From: Crossaster papposus
Lineage: Eukaryota; Echinodermata; Asteroidea; Velatida; Solasteridae
Direction: 5' to 3'
Assembly: GCA_037893245.1 (NCBI GenBank)
Contig: JBAIAA010000409.1
Span: 186,001 to 250,000 of the forward strand
DNA length: 64,000 nt
Positions 44,695 through 56,559 of the stretch are shown here, piece by piece; within the stretch, counting starts at the first letter, position 1, and the number at the start of each line of letters is the position of its first letter. Below the pieces are notes generated by a model that ran no database searches, was not told the origin of the DNA, and worked only from the letters and a program-made list of their open reading frames with translations. The translations under genes and the position numbers were made by a program.

Positions 44695-44880
44695 TTGTTT
44701 TACAAGCACATTTTTCACAGGTTCACCTCGCTCAAAGATCACCTGAATGCACACATGAACGACATCAACTTGACCATATCATCGCCAGAAGGAGGCGCGC
44801 AGCTGCGCAATGTTAAACACTGTCGTAGCATGCACTCTGCAGACTGCAACACTGACCATGTTCCTGTTCGTTGCTAGCTC
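44695..44880 (+). mobile_element. LINE endonuclease relic (APE C-terminal end)
   Basis: AAQLRNVKHCRSMHSADCNT followed by DHVPVRC resembles the last part of an RTE-like APE endonuclease (HxRSMxSADCxTDHxLVRCKL). It is on the opposite strand to the RT relic beside it, so the two come from different insertions or a rearrangement. Confidence 0.5.
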
Positions 44881-46519
44881 AGCCGAGGCCATCTCCTGCA
44901 GTTGACATCTCGGCTACTCGGGTTCTCGCGTGGGGAACAATGAAAATGGATGTGAAGTACATACATGTACTGTTTAGTGAGTTTATGCACCCATTTTTAC
45001 AAATCAATCTTTGGTGTTATATCCACCAGCTTGCTATGAGTATTTTGCCAGTCACAAGCACACTTTAACTGCGGAGGAGTATTTTATTTGCAGCAAGTGT
45101 TTAAAACCAAGTAAAAACACAAATGGCCGGGGAATTTTTTTAACGATTATCTGACACACTCAGGATTTTTTTCCGATATCATTTACCTACATCAAAATTG
45201 TTAAATTTTGATATGATTTAAAAAGTGCTATTGGCGGTATTGATGTCAAAGTAACACCGAATAATCGAGTAATACAGTTATTGATGCATCGATGGACCCT
45301 GGAACACTGAAAGGACTTGTGACAAAAACGGCTGATTGTTATTAACCTAAGAACAAACAGGTATTGTTTAGTACCAAATCTCTGAGGTTTCCATTTTTTA
45401 GCTACTTGTACAAACAAACGAATACGTGACATCAGAAAACAATTTTTAGATCGTACAGTATCTTCGTAAAAAAAAATCATCATTTAGTTGCCAACATTTT
45501 ATATCTTCCGGGGTGCATTAAATATTTTTGTCAGGGTTTTATATCTGATAATGCTGAAAAACTCCATGAAAAAGAAAACATAAAATGAAATTGGCTCCAT
45601 GACAAACAATATTTAAAATATTAAAGTGCTTCTTAATTACGGAGGCACATGTACTCCTTGCCCGCAAATGACGTACACTGTATACAACTTGCCCTTGGGT
45701 GTACATGTATGTGTACGGGATGGTTTTTTACAATCTGTGAAAGTGATGGCCAATTCCTTTAAGAAATGTTGGGCATGGAACGACCCAATTAATTAGATTT
45801 ATGTACTCGGGCATTATCTAATAAAAATAACATCCCGACCAATTTGAAGAATTACAAAATGTATTTTTGTATCACTGATAACACAGTGCGAATCTTATAC
45901 CGTACGCCCTTCTTGGTCCTTTCTCTTCGACTGTAAAAACATGATTAACTGGCATCACATTGGGTTGCTAGGCAGAACAAACATGATTAAATGTGAGAGG
46001 CATCCAAGCTTTTCCCAGTCTAGTGGGTTGTATTCAAGCCATTCCCAATCTAGTGGGTTGTCTGGAATATGTACGTACCTGTACCGGTACATGTGTAGAT
46101 CATATTAAACACTGACTTTCCATGCAAATAGAAATAATTTAATAACAAATAGCATATTTAAAATATGCTATTATTTTACACTTGCACTTTAAAAATCTTC
46201 AAAAAGCTATTATCTGGATTTCTTTTTCACAGGCCTTTAAATTTATGTTGAAGACTCTTATTTTAACATATGTTCTGTCCAGTCGTTTTGATAATTGTAT
46301 TAATCTGTGTAAAGCGCTTTGGGGCGTCAGTGTGAAGCGTTAAATATAAAAACTGTTTTATGATTATAATTTTTAATATATAAATTACATCTACCGGAAC
46401 CGTAGTACAGTTGTATGCCTGTCAGAACGGGGAAGGAAAATGTAATGGGGAAAATGCGTCTCTTTCTATGAGGTTGGGACACAATGTGTGACATTTTGCT
46501 ACATGCCATCTTAAGCGGA
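44881..46519. other. Long intronic stretch with little structure
   Basis: AT-rich. 46305-46350 (GTAAAGCGCTTTGGGGCG with GCGTTAAATATAAAAACT) looks like the 3' tail of an old LINE or SINE. 46148-46172 is a small palindrome. TACATGTA words are common. No gene seen. Confidence 0.4.
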
Positions 46520-47062
46520 CCTCACACCAAAAAATGTTTTGTTGAGGATATCCCTGATTCACAGCGGTTTATTACGGTTTAGTACGGACTGCTTCGGCTT
46601 CATTGTGGATATACACGGCGGAGATACGTTGCCTCTACGTTTGCTTGCGGTTCCTTATTTAAATAAATGTAGATTTATGGAGAAGTTGACTTGTCGAAAG
46701 CAGCATTCGGAATGTCGTTTCGGGAAGTGCAGGGTTTTATACGTCCGCCGCAGGCACCGCAACGCCACCGTAACGGCATCGTTACGCATCGTTACGAATC
46801 ACAAGGACTGTTGTGGCACCGCAACACTGCCGTAGGAAACGTAAGGAATTGCAGTGTATTCGCAAGGAACCGTTGAGCTTTCGTAAGAAAATCACTGTAC
46901 ATTCTTGGTAATCCCTCACACCCGCAACGCTTCCGTAAGAAATCGTAAGGCAACGTAAGGAAACGTAAGGGACCTTGGGCTTCCTTCAGGAATCGTGACG
47001 CAGCTGTAGTGTACCGGGAGGGAGAATTGTTACGAATCCTTGTTACGAATCTTTATTGGTCT
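46520..47062. repeat. CGTAAGG/CGTTACG-rich cryptic repeat
   Basis: Between 46720 and 46990 variants of CGTAAGGAA and CCGTAACG recur more than ten times in both orientations. This is reminiscent of the interior of the element at 23540-24023, but I cannot define ends. Confidence 0.35.
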
Positions 47063-47175
47063 GGATTGATAATCAGCTGTTTTTTTGCTTAGCATGAAAA
47101 ACACGTATAATTTTGGCAGGTAACCTGTTTTAATGAGCAATTTTTTTTGCTTAGCAGCTCTATGAAATTGGCCCC
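47063..47175. mobile_element. MITE family E, partial copy
   Basis: Matches 18944-19187 in inverse orientation: GATAATCAGCTGTTTTTTTG, AACACGTATAATTTTGGC and the end AGCTCTATGAAATTGGCCCC. The left half is missing. Confidence 0.7.
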
Positions 47176-47368
47176 AGCTCTGAGGAGTCTTTTATCCAAG
47201 TGCCATCTAGTCCACGGGCCAGCTTTGCAGTTAGGGTTTAGGATTCGCATCCGTAGAAAAGACACGACTCTACGGTAGATTCAAAGAGTCTTATTTTTTA
47301 AACCTCGATCGATCTCATTGGAGGTGAGCCATCTACCGGTATCAAGTAAATTATCTAAATACATGTAT

Positions 47369-47588
47369 TTAGTCATTAAATGTCAAATTTCTAAGGAAAC
47401 TGTAATGTTCAAATCGTACAAAACTTGCCCGATTCTGTCCAACATCCAAGTCAAATATCGGCAATAAAATGTATTCCCGATATCCAAGACAAATATCAGG
47501 AGTAAAATTCCTGATATTTGTCTTGGATGTTGGACAGAATTGGACCATTTAAACATTAGTTTACTGAGAAATTTGACATTTAATGACA
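47369..47588. mobile_element. Palindromic MITE, 220 bp
   Basis: TCATTAAATGTCAAATTTCT at the left and AGAAATTTGACATTTAATGA at the right are exact inverses. Inner words TCTGTCCAACATCCAAG and CTTGGATGTTGGACAGA also pair. There is a small central loop. Non-coding. Confidence 0.75.
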
Positions 47589-47955
47589 AATTCTGTACTC
47601 TGATGTAACAGGGGTAGTGGGGCAGATCAATTTGAAAAATATTTGAGAGAATTTTGCCTTTACTCCTTCACGCCCAGGAGTTGCTATGGCCGTGGCCCGC
47701 TAATCCGTCCAGAAATGCGGTTGTCAACTGTGCTACACTGTGTGTGATGAGTGTACGCTCTGGTCCATTGTGCATTGCAGCTCTGCTAGACAAAGGCTGC
47801 TGTGCAGTCATGCGTATAATCTAAGGAGTAAGGAATTAATACTGGCGTCAAGAGGTTAATGATACAACATGAACATGTACACATGTAAGCACACAGTCGG
47901 AGTAATATGCATGTCATGAGAAAGATTGGCTATAGGGCCATCGCTGATTTGTCCT

Positions 47956-48168
47956 TTAACCAGTTCGGCGGCGCGAGGGATTGTTTTTAACGAAGCTCGA
48001 TACGAGGCGGGTTCAGGCCGATAGTACCGGGAAGCACACCCATGCATTTCCGGCCTTGCTCGCTGCTGACAGACATTTCTGGCCTTGCTCGTGGCGTGTT
48101 TATGCGTCATCCATTTTGAATCTGGGGAAATCTTTGCGTTTATACGTCATCCGGCACAAACTGGTTAA
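47956..48168. mobile_element. MITE family C, copy 6
   Basis: TTAACCAGTTCGGCGGCGCG at the left and CGGCACAAACTGGTTAA at the right. Orientation as copy 1. The left end has lost part of the terminal block. Confidence 0.8.
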
Positions 48169-49109
48169 AGAAACATGTGGAATATAACAAGCAATTAAAA
48201 AAAATGTTTGAAATGGCTGCTATTGCTTGCTATTCTACTATAGGTTCTATTTATTCATTGAAGGACAAATCAGTGATGGCTCTAAAGCCAAATATATTTG
48301 TCATGACACACTTTGACTGTGTGCCAAATTTCATGCTTGCACAAATTGTATCGGATGCACATTGTACCGGTACAAATGTATGTATCTGCCGTACTAGAGA
48401 CGTCGCGTCTCTTTTACACTTTATTGTACAAACCTCTGCATACATGTAGATCGGTACTACAGACTAACTGACCACAATATGGAAGTACTGGTACGTATTT
48501 ACATTACAAGAGATGCATGTATACTGAAAAATATCGGTACACCCACAGTACTGTTCATGTACGTACATTGCAATGTCCCAACAAATCACACTATACATGT
48601 ACATGTAGGGTACGCCATGTTAAATTGCATGAGATCTACTCTGTGTTATACAAAGTATATGTGTATGTACTTGGTAAACGTGCATAGTGATACATGAATA
48701 TGTAGAAATACTTAAATTGCCTCACAACTGGTTCTGGACATACTGGTAATACTATACTACGGACGCCATGTTCTAACTTGGTGAAATGACCCATAAAGTA
48801 CTGGTAATTCTTAATGTACCGGTTCACAAAAAGAGTTGTGTCCTTGCTAAGAATGCTTTAGACACAGGATATATATTTAAGGGTTGTGGTAATGCTGATA
48901 ATAAGAGTTTGTAGACAGGAAGATGACATCATCCCAATTCTAATTGCTCCCTCCTCAAACTGCGTACATGTACATGTATACTTGCTGTGCTAGTTGGAAA
49001 AGTCGTCACTCCGTCCCAAGATTGCACAGCGCTGGTAGCTTGTGCTGTCTTGATTTCTACTTTTAAATAGTTTTTAACGGCTGGTCCGTTCAAGTGAATT
49101 TCATTAATA
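48169..49109 (+). promoter_or_regulatory. Region upstream of the alternative MITF-like first exon
   Basis: Must contain the promoter if 49110-49202 is a first exon. TTTAAATAG at 49061-49069, about 45 nt before the ATG, is a weak TATA-like candidate. An in-frame TGA at 49095-49097 closes the frame upstream. TACATGTA/GTACATGTAC palindromes are dense at 48550-48610 and 48960-48985. Nothing else is recognised. Confidence 0.35.
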
Positions 49110-49202
49110 ATGTATGGTGGAATAGCAGTTATGCTTCCATACTATGGACAACAGCCTCATCAACAACAACATCTCCATGCACACCATCATCCCTACCATC
49201 AG
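49110..49202 (+). CDS. MITF: MITF-like alternative first coding exon (31 codons)
   Basis: The ATG has an in-frame TGA 15 nt upstream; 31 codons follow, with a consensus donor CATCAG|GTAAGA in phase 0. It encodes MYGGIAVMLPYYGQQPHQ, then a His-rich stretch ending HHPYHQ. Phase 0 joins it to the exon at 56560 (VTTKLENPTRYY). Vertebrate MITF-M arises the same way: an 11-residue first exon ending NHYQ from an internal promoter is spliced to VQTHLENPTKYH. A product starting here would lack both N-terminal exons, including the Rag-binding-type segment, so it should escape lysosomal retention (inference). No transcript evidence is available, and the His/Gln-rich sequence has no outside match I can recall. 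The gene-model logic is strong; the homology to exon 1M is uncertain. Confidence 0.68.
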
Positions 49203-49358
49203 GTAAGAAAGTCCTATCAATCTGATGCCTAGTACAGGAAGGCACAGTTGTTGTTACAAATAAAAACCCATCAAGGATTCATGTGCCCACTCAAGAAATG
49301 TTGTGGACTTCAAAGAATTTGGAGTGGATGAGATTGGTAGAGATATGATGAAGGGAGA

Positions 49359-49767
49359 TTAAAGGTAGGATACACCATTTGCAGATATCAAAAATATTTA
49401 CTACCGAATTATTAAGAAATTATATCTTAGGCTACTCATCTGAAAGAAAATAATGATTCTAGGCATCCAGCAAAACAATTGCGCTAGATATCCTGTAAAT
49501 ATTCCGAAAAATTAAATTTTATAAAGAAAAATTCGCGATCGCCAGGCGGCGATCGCGAAAAAACAAAGATAACATAAGAATAACTGCTCGACGCGGGTTG
49601 AAAACAAACGCTGCTTTTCGTGCTTTCCTCTTCATCCATGATTGTAAAACTTCGGACAGATCAGTTAAACGATATTTATTATAAAATACATGTACAACCC
49701 CCCAAAATCTACCCATTCATGATAATTTAAGCAAAATACCAATGGTGTACTTGTATCATACCTTTAA
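49359..49767. mobile_element. MITE family B, copy 6 (full length)
   Basis: Starts TTAAAGGTAGGATACACCAT and ends ATCATACCTTTAA. It includes the GCGATCGCC/GGCGATCGC centre. It begins 156 bp after the donor of the alternative first exon. Confidence 0.85.
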
Positions 49768-50634
49768 GCAAGACAATTCACTATTGAAGGTGGCATTCAC
49801 TCATTGAGTCGTTCTGATTAGGAGCTATTGGGGATTATGTTAATTTGACATCGATATCAACATTTCAAAATGTCCGATAATCGTAAAAACAAAATTCCCT
49901 GGCCGATTGGTTTTTACTTTGTTTTAAACATTTGCTGCAAGGGAAATGCTCCTCCGTGGCCAAAGTGTGCTTGCGACTGGCATAAAAAACCTGATCAAAA
50001 CGTGAGGCAGAAGCAGATTGTTCCCGTAAAAAATGTATCCCAAGGACTTAAAAGACTGTGTGCATCATAACATTTTAGATTTAGCGGCTAAAGTGCTACC
50101 GCAGTTGTTTGTTATGATTGCTGGTAAATCCTAAGTTATTTCCGTGTATCGTATTTAGTCCGAAGAGACGAAGTATCGTGATTGCTGAGTTGCAGGGGTG
50201 TCTGCCTCACTATTGTCCGCGAATGTGTCTTGAAACAATGATGCAAAAAGTCTTTTCTTGTGTCGCATCCCTGTCCTGTATCGAGATGGATTCACCTTGC
50301 GATATGCGCTGCTCTTCTACATGTATCGAGTCAGCAACCCTTGCTTTGGCAGAAGCACTTAAAAGAAATGGCAGTATCATCCATCCAAGAAACTAGACAT
50401 AAGAAGAAAATCGCGTATGGCAAAATTCTCTTAATACTGACCCATTTTCTCAGCCACCACATGTTTTACCTTGGTTATTTTGGCGCTATCACTGTCTTTT
50501 TATTTAAGAATCCTTTTGATGTACATGTACCTGACGACAGGTGGCATGCCAGACACCGTAATATATTTTTTTCTCCTGAGAATATCTTATTTTTTAAAGA
50601 TTTTTAAAAAAATTGGATAATGCATTCAGTGTTG
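49768..50634. other. MITF-like intron, open frames without homology
   Basis: Frames at 49870-50070 and 50118-50396 are Cys-rich but resemble no family I know and have no consistent splice context. I do not call a gene. Confidence 0.35.
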
Positions 50635-51415
50635 TAGAACTCATACTCGTACTCGTACTCCTCAAGTACAAGTAAGTACTCGGCCCGTACACGCACCTTT
50701 GTAGTCGGACTCGTACCCAAACTTGGCATTTTGTACTCGATACTCAGTGTACTCGATTATACAATATGAAGAATATCTGTTTTTGATACTAACATTTTGA
50801 AACTAAAAATTCTCGTGCACGCTATACATTTACGTACCATTACATTTTTCTTGATTCTCTGATCATCGAGGCTCTGCGATCGTGACTAGGGCACCTGCGA
50901 TTTGCTATCGCTGGTGTACATATTCGACTGCCAAATTCCAATGCATAGACACCAGTGAAGCATGTTGCACAAACCTGCGCACGGGAGACATACCACCAAC
51001 GTGGCTTGCAGGCATCACCACTGATCTCTACAAACCGTGTAAAAGTGAAATTCAAAATGTCTGCGTCACCGAAAATCATAAGCTGGTGTTTACTTGTTTT
51101 AGAAAATTCAATTATTCTTCAACGTGTAAATAAAAATCAAGGAATCAAAGTAAAATTAGCACTCTCCTTAATTCTTCTGTTTGTTTTCTGATATGCAGTG
51201 TATGCATTGAAAAACAAAATCATAAACATTTCGTACTCGTACACAGCCTGTACTGGACTACTTACATGTATGTACTCGTACTCGGCCAATCCTTGGCCCC
51301 TGAAAAACTCGAACTCAGATTTTTGGCCCAGAACTCGATGACAACGTACTCGGACTTGGCCATTACTCGGCACTAAATGAACTTGGAAAACTTGGTGCTC
51401 GGACTTTGGTTAAAG
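50635..51415. repeat. Element bordered by TACTCG-rich ends
   Basis: 50640-50760 and 51220-51410 are both built from TACTCGTACTCG/ACTCGG/CTTGG words in inverted arrangement: 50640 reads outward ACTCATACTCGTACTC and 51260-51285 reads TGTACTCGTACTCGGCC. The inner 460 bp is plain. Probably an inverted-repeat element with simple-repeat ends. Confidence 0.4.
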
Positions 51416-51659
51416 TAATTAACAAAGTTTAGAAAATGTCTCCAAATGTAATATCCATGACGGTGAAATTGCCCGGGGACAATCCTGTGACTTTAGTAAC
51501 GCTACATGTAGCAAAGGTTTCGTTTACAGCAATTTGACATAATTTACACATTTTCACAATTATGTTATTTCTTTGTACAAATTTGAAACAATTTTTTCAC
51601 AGTCAGTCGGGTTACCGGAAACACAACATTGTTTTGTTTTTGCCCTAACAGCTAAACAG

Positions 51660-51945
51660 CATGCCACCACAATCAGCGCATATATATGCACTATGTACCA
51701 TGACGAACCCGGATGATGTAAAAGAGAAGTTCTTATTGATGATTTGTAACAAGTAATCTTCTAGGTTCCCACAAAAGACAAACTCATAATACTCGGCGAC
51801 TTCAATGCTCGTGTTGGCTCTGACCATGATACATGGCATGGCATATATGGAAACATTATTGGGACATGCAATTCAAATTTTCTTCTCCTCATGAAATTTG
51901 CCGAACACAACCTCACCACCAGCAACACTTGTTGTATTAGGTCTG
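51660..51945 (+). mobile_element. RTE-like LINE relic, endonuclease domain
   Basis: ATTISAYICTMYHDE near 51660, then after stops VPTKDKLIILGDFNARVGSD and TWHGIYGNIIGTCNSN, then LLLMKFAEHNLTTSNTCC. This is the central part of an APE endonuclease, with GDFNARVG as the hallmark. At least three stops, no RT part. A family B MITE follows 44 bp later. Confidence 0.8.
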
Positions 51946-51988
51946 GATTTTAAAATAAATTTTCAACTTTATGCCGCAGCTTTGGAAG

Positions 51989-52382
51989 TTAAAGGTAGGA
52001 TACACCATTTGCAGATATCGAAACAGTTTACTACCGAATTATTGGGAAATATCTTACTCATCTGAAAGTAAATAATGATTCTAGGCATCCAGCAAAATGA
52101 TTGCGCTAGAAATCCTTAAATTATTCTGAAAAATATAATTTTATAAAGAAAAATTTGCGATCGCCATCCGGCGATCGAGAAAAAACACAAACAACATAAG
52201 AATAACGTTGAAAACGCCGGTTGAAAACAAACGCTGTTTTTCGTGCTTTTCTCGGCATTCATGGTTGTAAAACTTCGGACAGGTTAGTTAAACGATATTT
52301 ACTATAAAATTCAACCCCCCAAATCCACCCATTCATGGTAATTCAAGTAATTACCAATGGTGTATACTACATGTACCTTTAA
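51989..52382. mobile_element. MITE family B, copy 7 (full length)
   Basis: Starts TTAAAGGTAGGATACACCAT and ends GGTGTATACTACATGTACCT plus TTAA. Closely similar to copy 6, in the same orientation. Confidence 0.85.
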
Positions 52383-54162
52383 TGGTCAAATAAAATATTA
52401 ACCCGTTTATTTATAGTACATGTAATCCCATGTTTATAATTGCTTCTGTTTTTTTATAAATATAAATATAAGCGCCCCAAGCGTTTACAAAGTATGCGAG
52501 TCTAATAAAAGCACAAACTGGAAGTTGAAATGACTCATGCATCACCCAAGTGACTCTATCGGTACATGCATACACGTAATTCCATCTCGGCCTAATGCTG
52601 AAGGTAACACATGTACTGGTACGGTACCGTACATCCCAAAATACAATGTACATGTACCCGGCCTACCCCTATCTGTTTTATGCGAGCTTTATCTTAACTT
52701 TCAGTAATCATTAAGCATGCTCTTTGCAACTTGTGAGCAATTTACTCCACTTCTTAAATATTTATACTATATAAAAATCATAATTCATTCTGGTCAGTTT
52801 AGCAGTTTATACACTTGGTTACCATCAGATGGTGTACAAAATAACAGGAAATATGTAATTGTGAAAGGTTCAGGAGGTCATCGTGTGGTAAAAGTGAATC
52901 ATTTTCTTTTGGCTACTCCCTGGTCATACTTTGTATGTCTGCTTGTTTTAATAAGCTCTTTTCTTTCTAAACTGAGAAACTCGTAGTGAGGATTAACACG
53001 ACACGTTCTACGGTACATGTAGGTCATGTGGACAATATACAATGGAAAGCCGCTATACCGAACACTACTATACCGAACATTCGGCTATATCAAACACCAT
53101 CCTTGGATGGCAATTTTCGTCTAAAAAAATACTGAACACTTGTTGAAAAAATATCAACGAATTACATTGCATATATTGATCGTCCTTGGCCCCCGATGTG
53201 TCCAAACATATTAAAAATTGGTGTTAAAAATATGTCACAAGAATTTCAAAATCCACTGGGTATGTCAAAACCGCTATTAAGGCCGTTTGTAAATTTTCCC
53301 GAATGTCAATCGGCCAGTGTTTTTGTTAAGACAGGTGGCTATTATTAGCCCAATGAATGGAAGGGAAAGCCAACCATTGCTTTAGAATTTGGGTGATGAA
53401 TAAGCTTAGAAACTTGTAATTGGGTGTGTCCATGAAGTTGGGGCACAAAGTATGACATACATTTTGTAATAGTCAAAATCACTGAATTGTTAATCTTATT
53501 ATATTAGTTTTAGTTAGTGCAACTATCATACTTGTGAAAATAATAAACTTGTTTTTAAACATAAGTTTAAATGAAATCAGTGACTTCAGCATATTTTCAG
53601 GTCATCAATCATAAAAATACGAACATACATGATACATGGACACCATCCTAATAGGTTTCTCCTTTATGATTTAAAAAAAATAGTTCATGTTATTTTTTAT
53701 TTGTGACGTACTTTTTAGGACAAATTAACACAAAAACACCAACAATACTATTTTAAAAAATCGGAGAAAAATAAAATGAGCCATTGAAAATTAAGTATTT
53801 TAGGTAAATGTACAAAATGTAACTTGCAAGATGATGTGGTATGTATACAATTAATTAGGATTATATATTAAAAGTAAAGTAACAAAAGTTTTGGGATATT
53901 TATGTCTTCATTATTGCTTAACCTTTGCAGAAAATGCAAGAAAAGTAAAATCTAATTGCCTTTGCTGCTGAAAAATATTTCTGAGAAATATGGCAATTTT
54001 ACCTACACTACATAGACACCTTGACACATAGACACCTTGACAGGTATAAATATTATCAATTAACTAATATAATGTGTGGTAAGACAATCACTGAATTCTA
54101 GTCTGTCTATTGGCATTCAAATGAATATTACAAAATTAACATTGATACTACATTTTGTAAAT
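52383..54162. other. MITF-like intron, AT-rich, no gene seen
   Basis: A GCCGCTATACCGAACACTAC block at 53050-53090, with CCGAACA repeated, resembles the ends of pogo/Tigger-type MITEs, but I find no matching right end. The rest, to 54162, is AT-rich with no coding or repeat signal I can support. Confidence 0.4.
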
Positions 54163-54607
54163 ATGTGACCCGCTCTGCAATAAAGGGTATTAAGTCGCCC
54201 TGTGCACTATCATGTAATGGACCACTCAAGGTTGAGAGGATAAACATTTCATCAAAATGTGATTTACAGTTTTTGCCATTAATGACATCTTTAACACCAA
54301 TATTTTCAGGTTTCATTCAAAGGAATGTTGATTTTGATGTTTAAAGTGGAATACACGCCCATTTTGTGTTCATCGTTCTGTTGTTCTACAACAAAGCCGG
54401 CTTTTTCAAAGCCTGTTTTTTCAGTTGTGTAATTTGAACTGCAAGGAAGTAATCAAAAGCAAACATGTTATATCTCCAGAACGGGAGTAGCTATGGAGCT
54501 CTATTATATACTAACTGGAAGCTTACGCTGTAGGCATTCTAACCATGTATATAACTCAATTTCATTATTTTGCACCATAATACCCATTTTTGCAGAGCGG
54601 GTCACAT
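54163..54607. mobile_element. Inverted-repeat element with GTGACCCGCTCTGCAA ends
   Basis: TATGTGACCCGCTCTGCAA at the left and TTGCAGAGCGGGTCACATA at the right are perfect inverses and continue inward (GGGTATTA/TAATACCC). TA at both borders would fit a Tc1/mariner-like MITE. 445 bp, non-coding. Confidence 0.75.
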
Positions 54608-54917
54608 ATATAGGTTGTAGATGGATAGCTAACTACATGGACATGTACATGTAGATATAAAGGCTAAGGTACCGTACAAGGACACTAACCTGGAGTGTCA
54701 CACCCATTTCTATTAATAACAAATTTTTAAATCCTGTAAGCTTCTCTCCAGAAAGCCGTGTCCTCGAATAAAAATGAATGTGTTGGTGCATGCATATTTT
54801 GGAATACCGTCAATCGTGGACGTTGTACAAAAGAGGACAATACTTGTACATGTAGGTCCACTGTTAAAGGTGTTTACACACTTGTGTGTATGAACCTTCC
54901 AGGGAACAAAGGATGGA

Positions 54918-55281
54918 TGCAGATTGAGGGTACAGATTGAGGGTGCAGATTGAGGGTGCAGATTGAGGGTGCAGATTGTGGGTGCAGATTGAGGGTGCAG
55001 ATTGAGGGTGCAGATTGAGGGTGCAGATTGAGGGTGCAGATTGTGGGTGCAGATTGTGGGTGCAGATTGAGGGTGCAGATTGTGGGTGCAGATTGTGGGT
55101 GCAGATTGAGGGTGCAGATTGAGGGTGCAGATTGTGGGTGCAGATTGTGGGTGCAGATTGTGGGTGCAGATTGAGGGTGCAGATTGTGGGTGCAGATTGA
55201 GGGTGCAGATTGAGGGTGCAGATTGAGGGTGCAGATTGAGGGTGCAGATTGTGGGTACAGATTGTGGGTACAGATTGTGGG
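54918..55281. repeat. 13-bp minisatellite, 28 units
   Basis: 28 head-to-tail units of TGCAGATTGAGGG in two main variants (GATTGAGGG and GATTGTGGG), interspersed; three units start TACAG, one near the left end and two at the right. Frames on the minus strand remain open and give a 13-residue periodic peptide, but this is a by-product of the period and not a gene. Confidence 0.9.
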
Positions 55282-55388
55282 TACAGAGTTGTAATCGAGT
55301 CATTCACAAGTCAGTTTACAAGTCAATTCACAAGTCATTTTATAAGCATAAAGAGGAACAATAAAGGAATGCTTTTGTCAAAGTTCAT

Positions 55389-55626
55389 TTAAAGGTAGGA
55401 TACACCATTTGCAGAAAAAAAGAACAAGAACAACATAAGAACAACAGCCCGACGCCGATTAAGAACGAATACTGTTTTTCTTGCTTTTCTCAGCATCCAT
55501 AATTGTAAGACTTCGGACAGGTCAGTTAAACGATATTTACATGTACTATAAAATACAAGCCCCCTAATCCACCCATTCATGCTACCGGTAATTCAAGCAA
55601 TTCCCAATGGTATATCCAACCTTTAA
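55389..55626. mobile_element. MITE family B, copy 8 (internally deleted)
   Basis: Both ends are present (TTAAAGGTAGGATACACCAT, and GGTATATCCAACCTTTAA), but the left third of the interior is missing: the sequence jumps from TTTGCAG to AGAACAAGAACAACATAAG. Confidence 0.8.
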
Positions 55627-56263
55627 ATAGCTTGTGAATTGACTTGGGAGTGAATGACTGATTAAATTGTGGTGACTTGTTTCTGACTTGATTACAACTC
55701 TGTCCACAGTTTCCCCCTCTCTGATAAAAAAAGCTTTAGAGGAAAAATGGGGTTTGGGTTTAAAATTGAGAGGAACAATCGAGAAAACCAGAATTAAAAT
55801 TTGGGGTTGACAAAATTTATAGAAGTATTTAAAGAAAAGAGATGTTAACAGTACATGTACAACATAAGACTGTGCGTGCGTCCGTACATTTACAGTCTTG
55901 TGGGATACTGGGAACAAGTATAAAGTGTACATGGAATGGTAAATAATTGTGGTACTCCGTAATTGTGCATTGACATGTGTTGGGGTAGGGAGTATGAATT
56001 TAAATAATTATTCAAAAAAAGAAAAACAAAAAGCGTACCAATTTTTTGTAGAAAAGGCACAAAAGGTTTAACGGACAAAACTATTTTCAAATGAAGTTTT
56101 ACAAATGGATTAAAATTGCTAATGATCTGATTGATTTCAAATAATGGTAACGATTTTGCTTTCACGTCAATTTCATAGCACAAGGCTTGATCCTCAAGGC
56201 CCAGGCAAAGGATTTGGATGCTTGAGGTCTACGGCCCTACACAAATTATGTAGGGCCTGGGCC
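55627..56263. other. MITF-like intron, no feature recognised
   Basis: AT-rich non-coding DNA. Partial direct repeats of CAAGTCA(A/G)TT(C/T)AC type lie just before (55300-55340). Confidence 0.4.
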
Positions 56264-56493
56264 TTAACCAGTTCGCGCCAGGATAATTTTTACATCACCG
56301 AGCCGACGCGCGGGATTATTTTTAACGAAACTATGTTCAGGCCGATAGTACCGGGAAGCACACCCACGCATTTCCGTCATTGCTCGCTGCTGACAGACAT
56401 TTCCGGCCTTGCTCGTGGCGTGTTTATGCGTCATACGTTTTGAATCTGGGGAAAACTTTGCGTTAAATACGTCATTCGGCGCGAACTGGTTAA
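56264..56493. mobile_element. MITE family C, copy 7
   Basis: TTAACCAGTTCGCGCCAGGA at the left and GGCGCGAACTGGTTAA at the right, nearly full length. It ends 66 bp before the acceptor of the MITF-like exon at 56560, so it may overlap the branch-point region. Confidence 0.85.
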
Positions 56494-56559
56494 GCCTTGT
56501 GCAACAACATGTTACAAGCATGTATAAAAGTTTGTTTTCTTGTCTGTCAATGTTTTTAG

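Noticed and set aside
49870-50396. Cys-rich frames as a novel small secreted protein
   Set aside because: No signal peptide, no consistent start or splice context, and stops separate the frames.
53041-53300. pogo/Tigger-like MITE (GCCGCTATACCGAACA words)
   Set aside because: The left end looks plausible, but no matching inverted right end or TA duplication was found.
54713-55307. 147- and 196-codon minus-strand frames of 13-residue repeats
   Set aside because: By-product of the 13-bp minisatellite, open in several frames at once; no conserved flanks.
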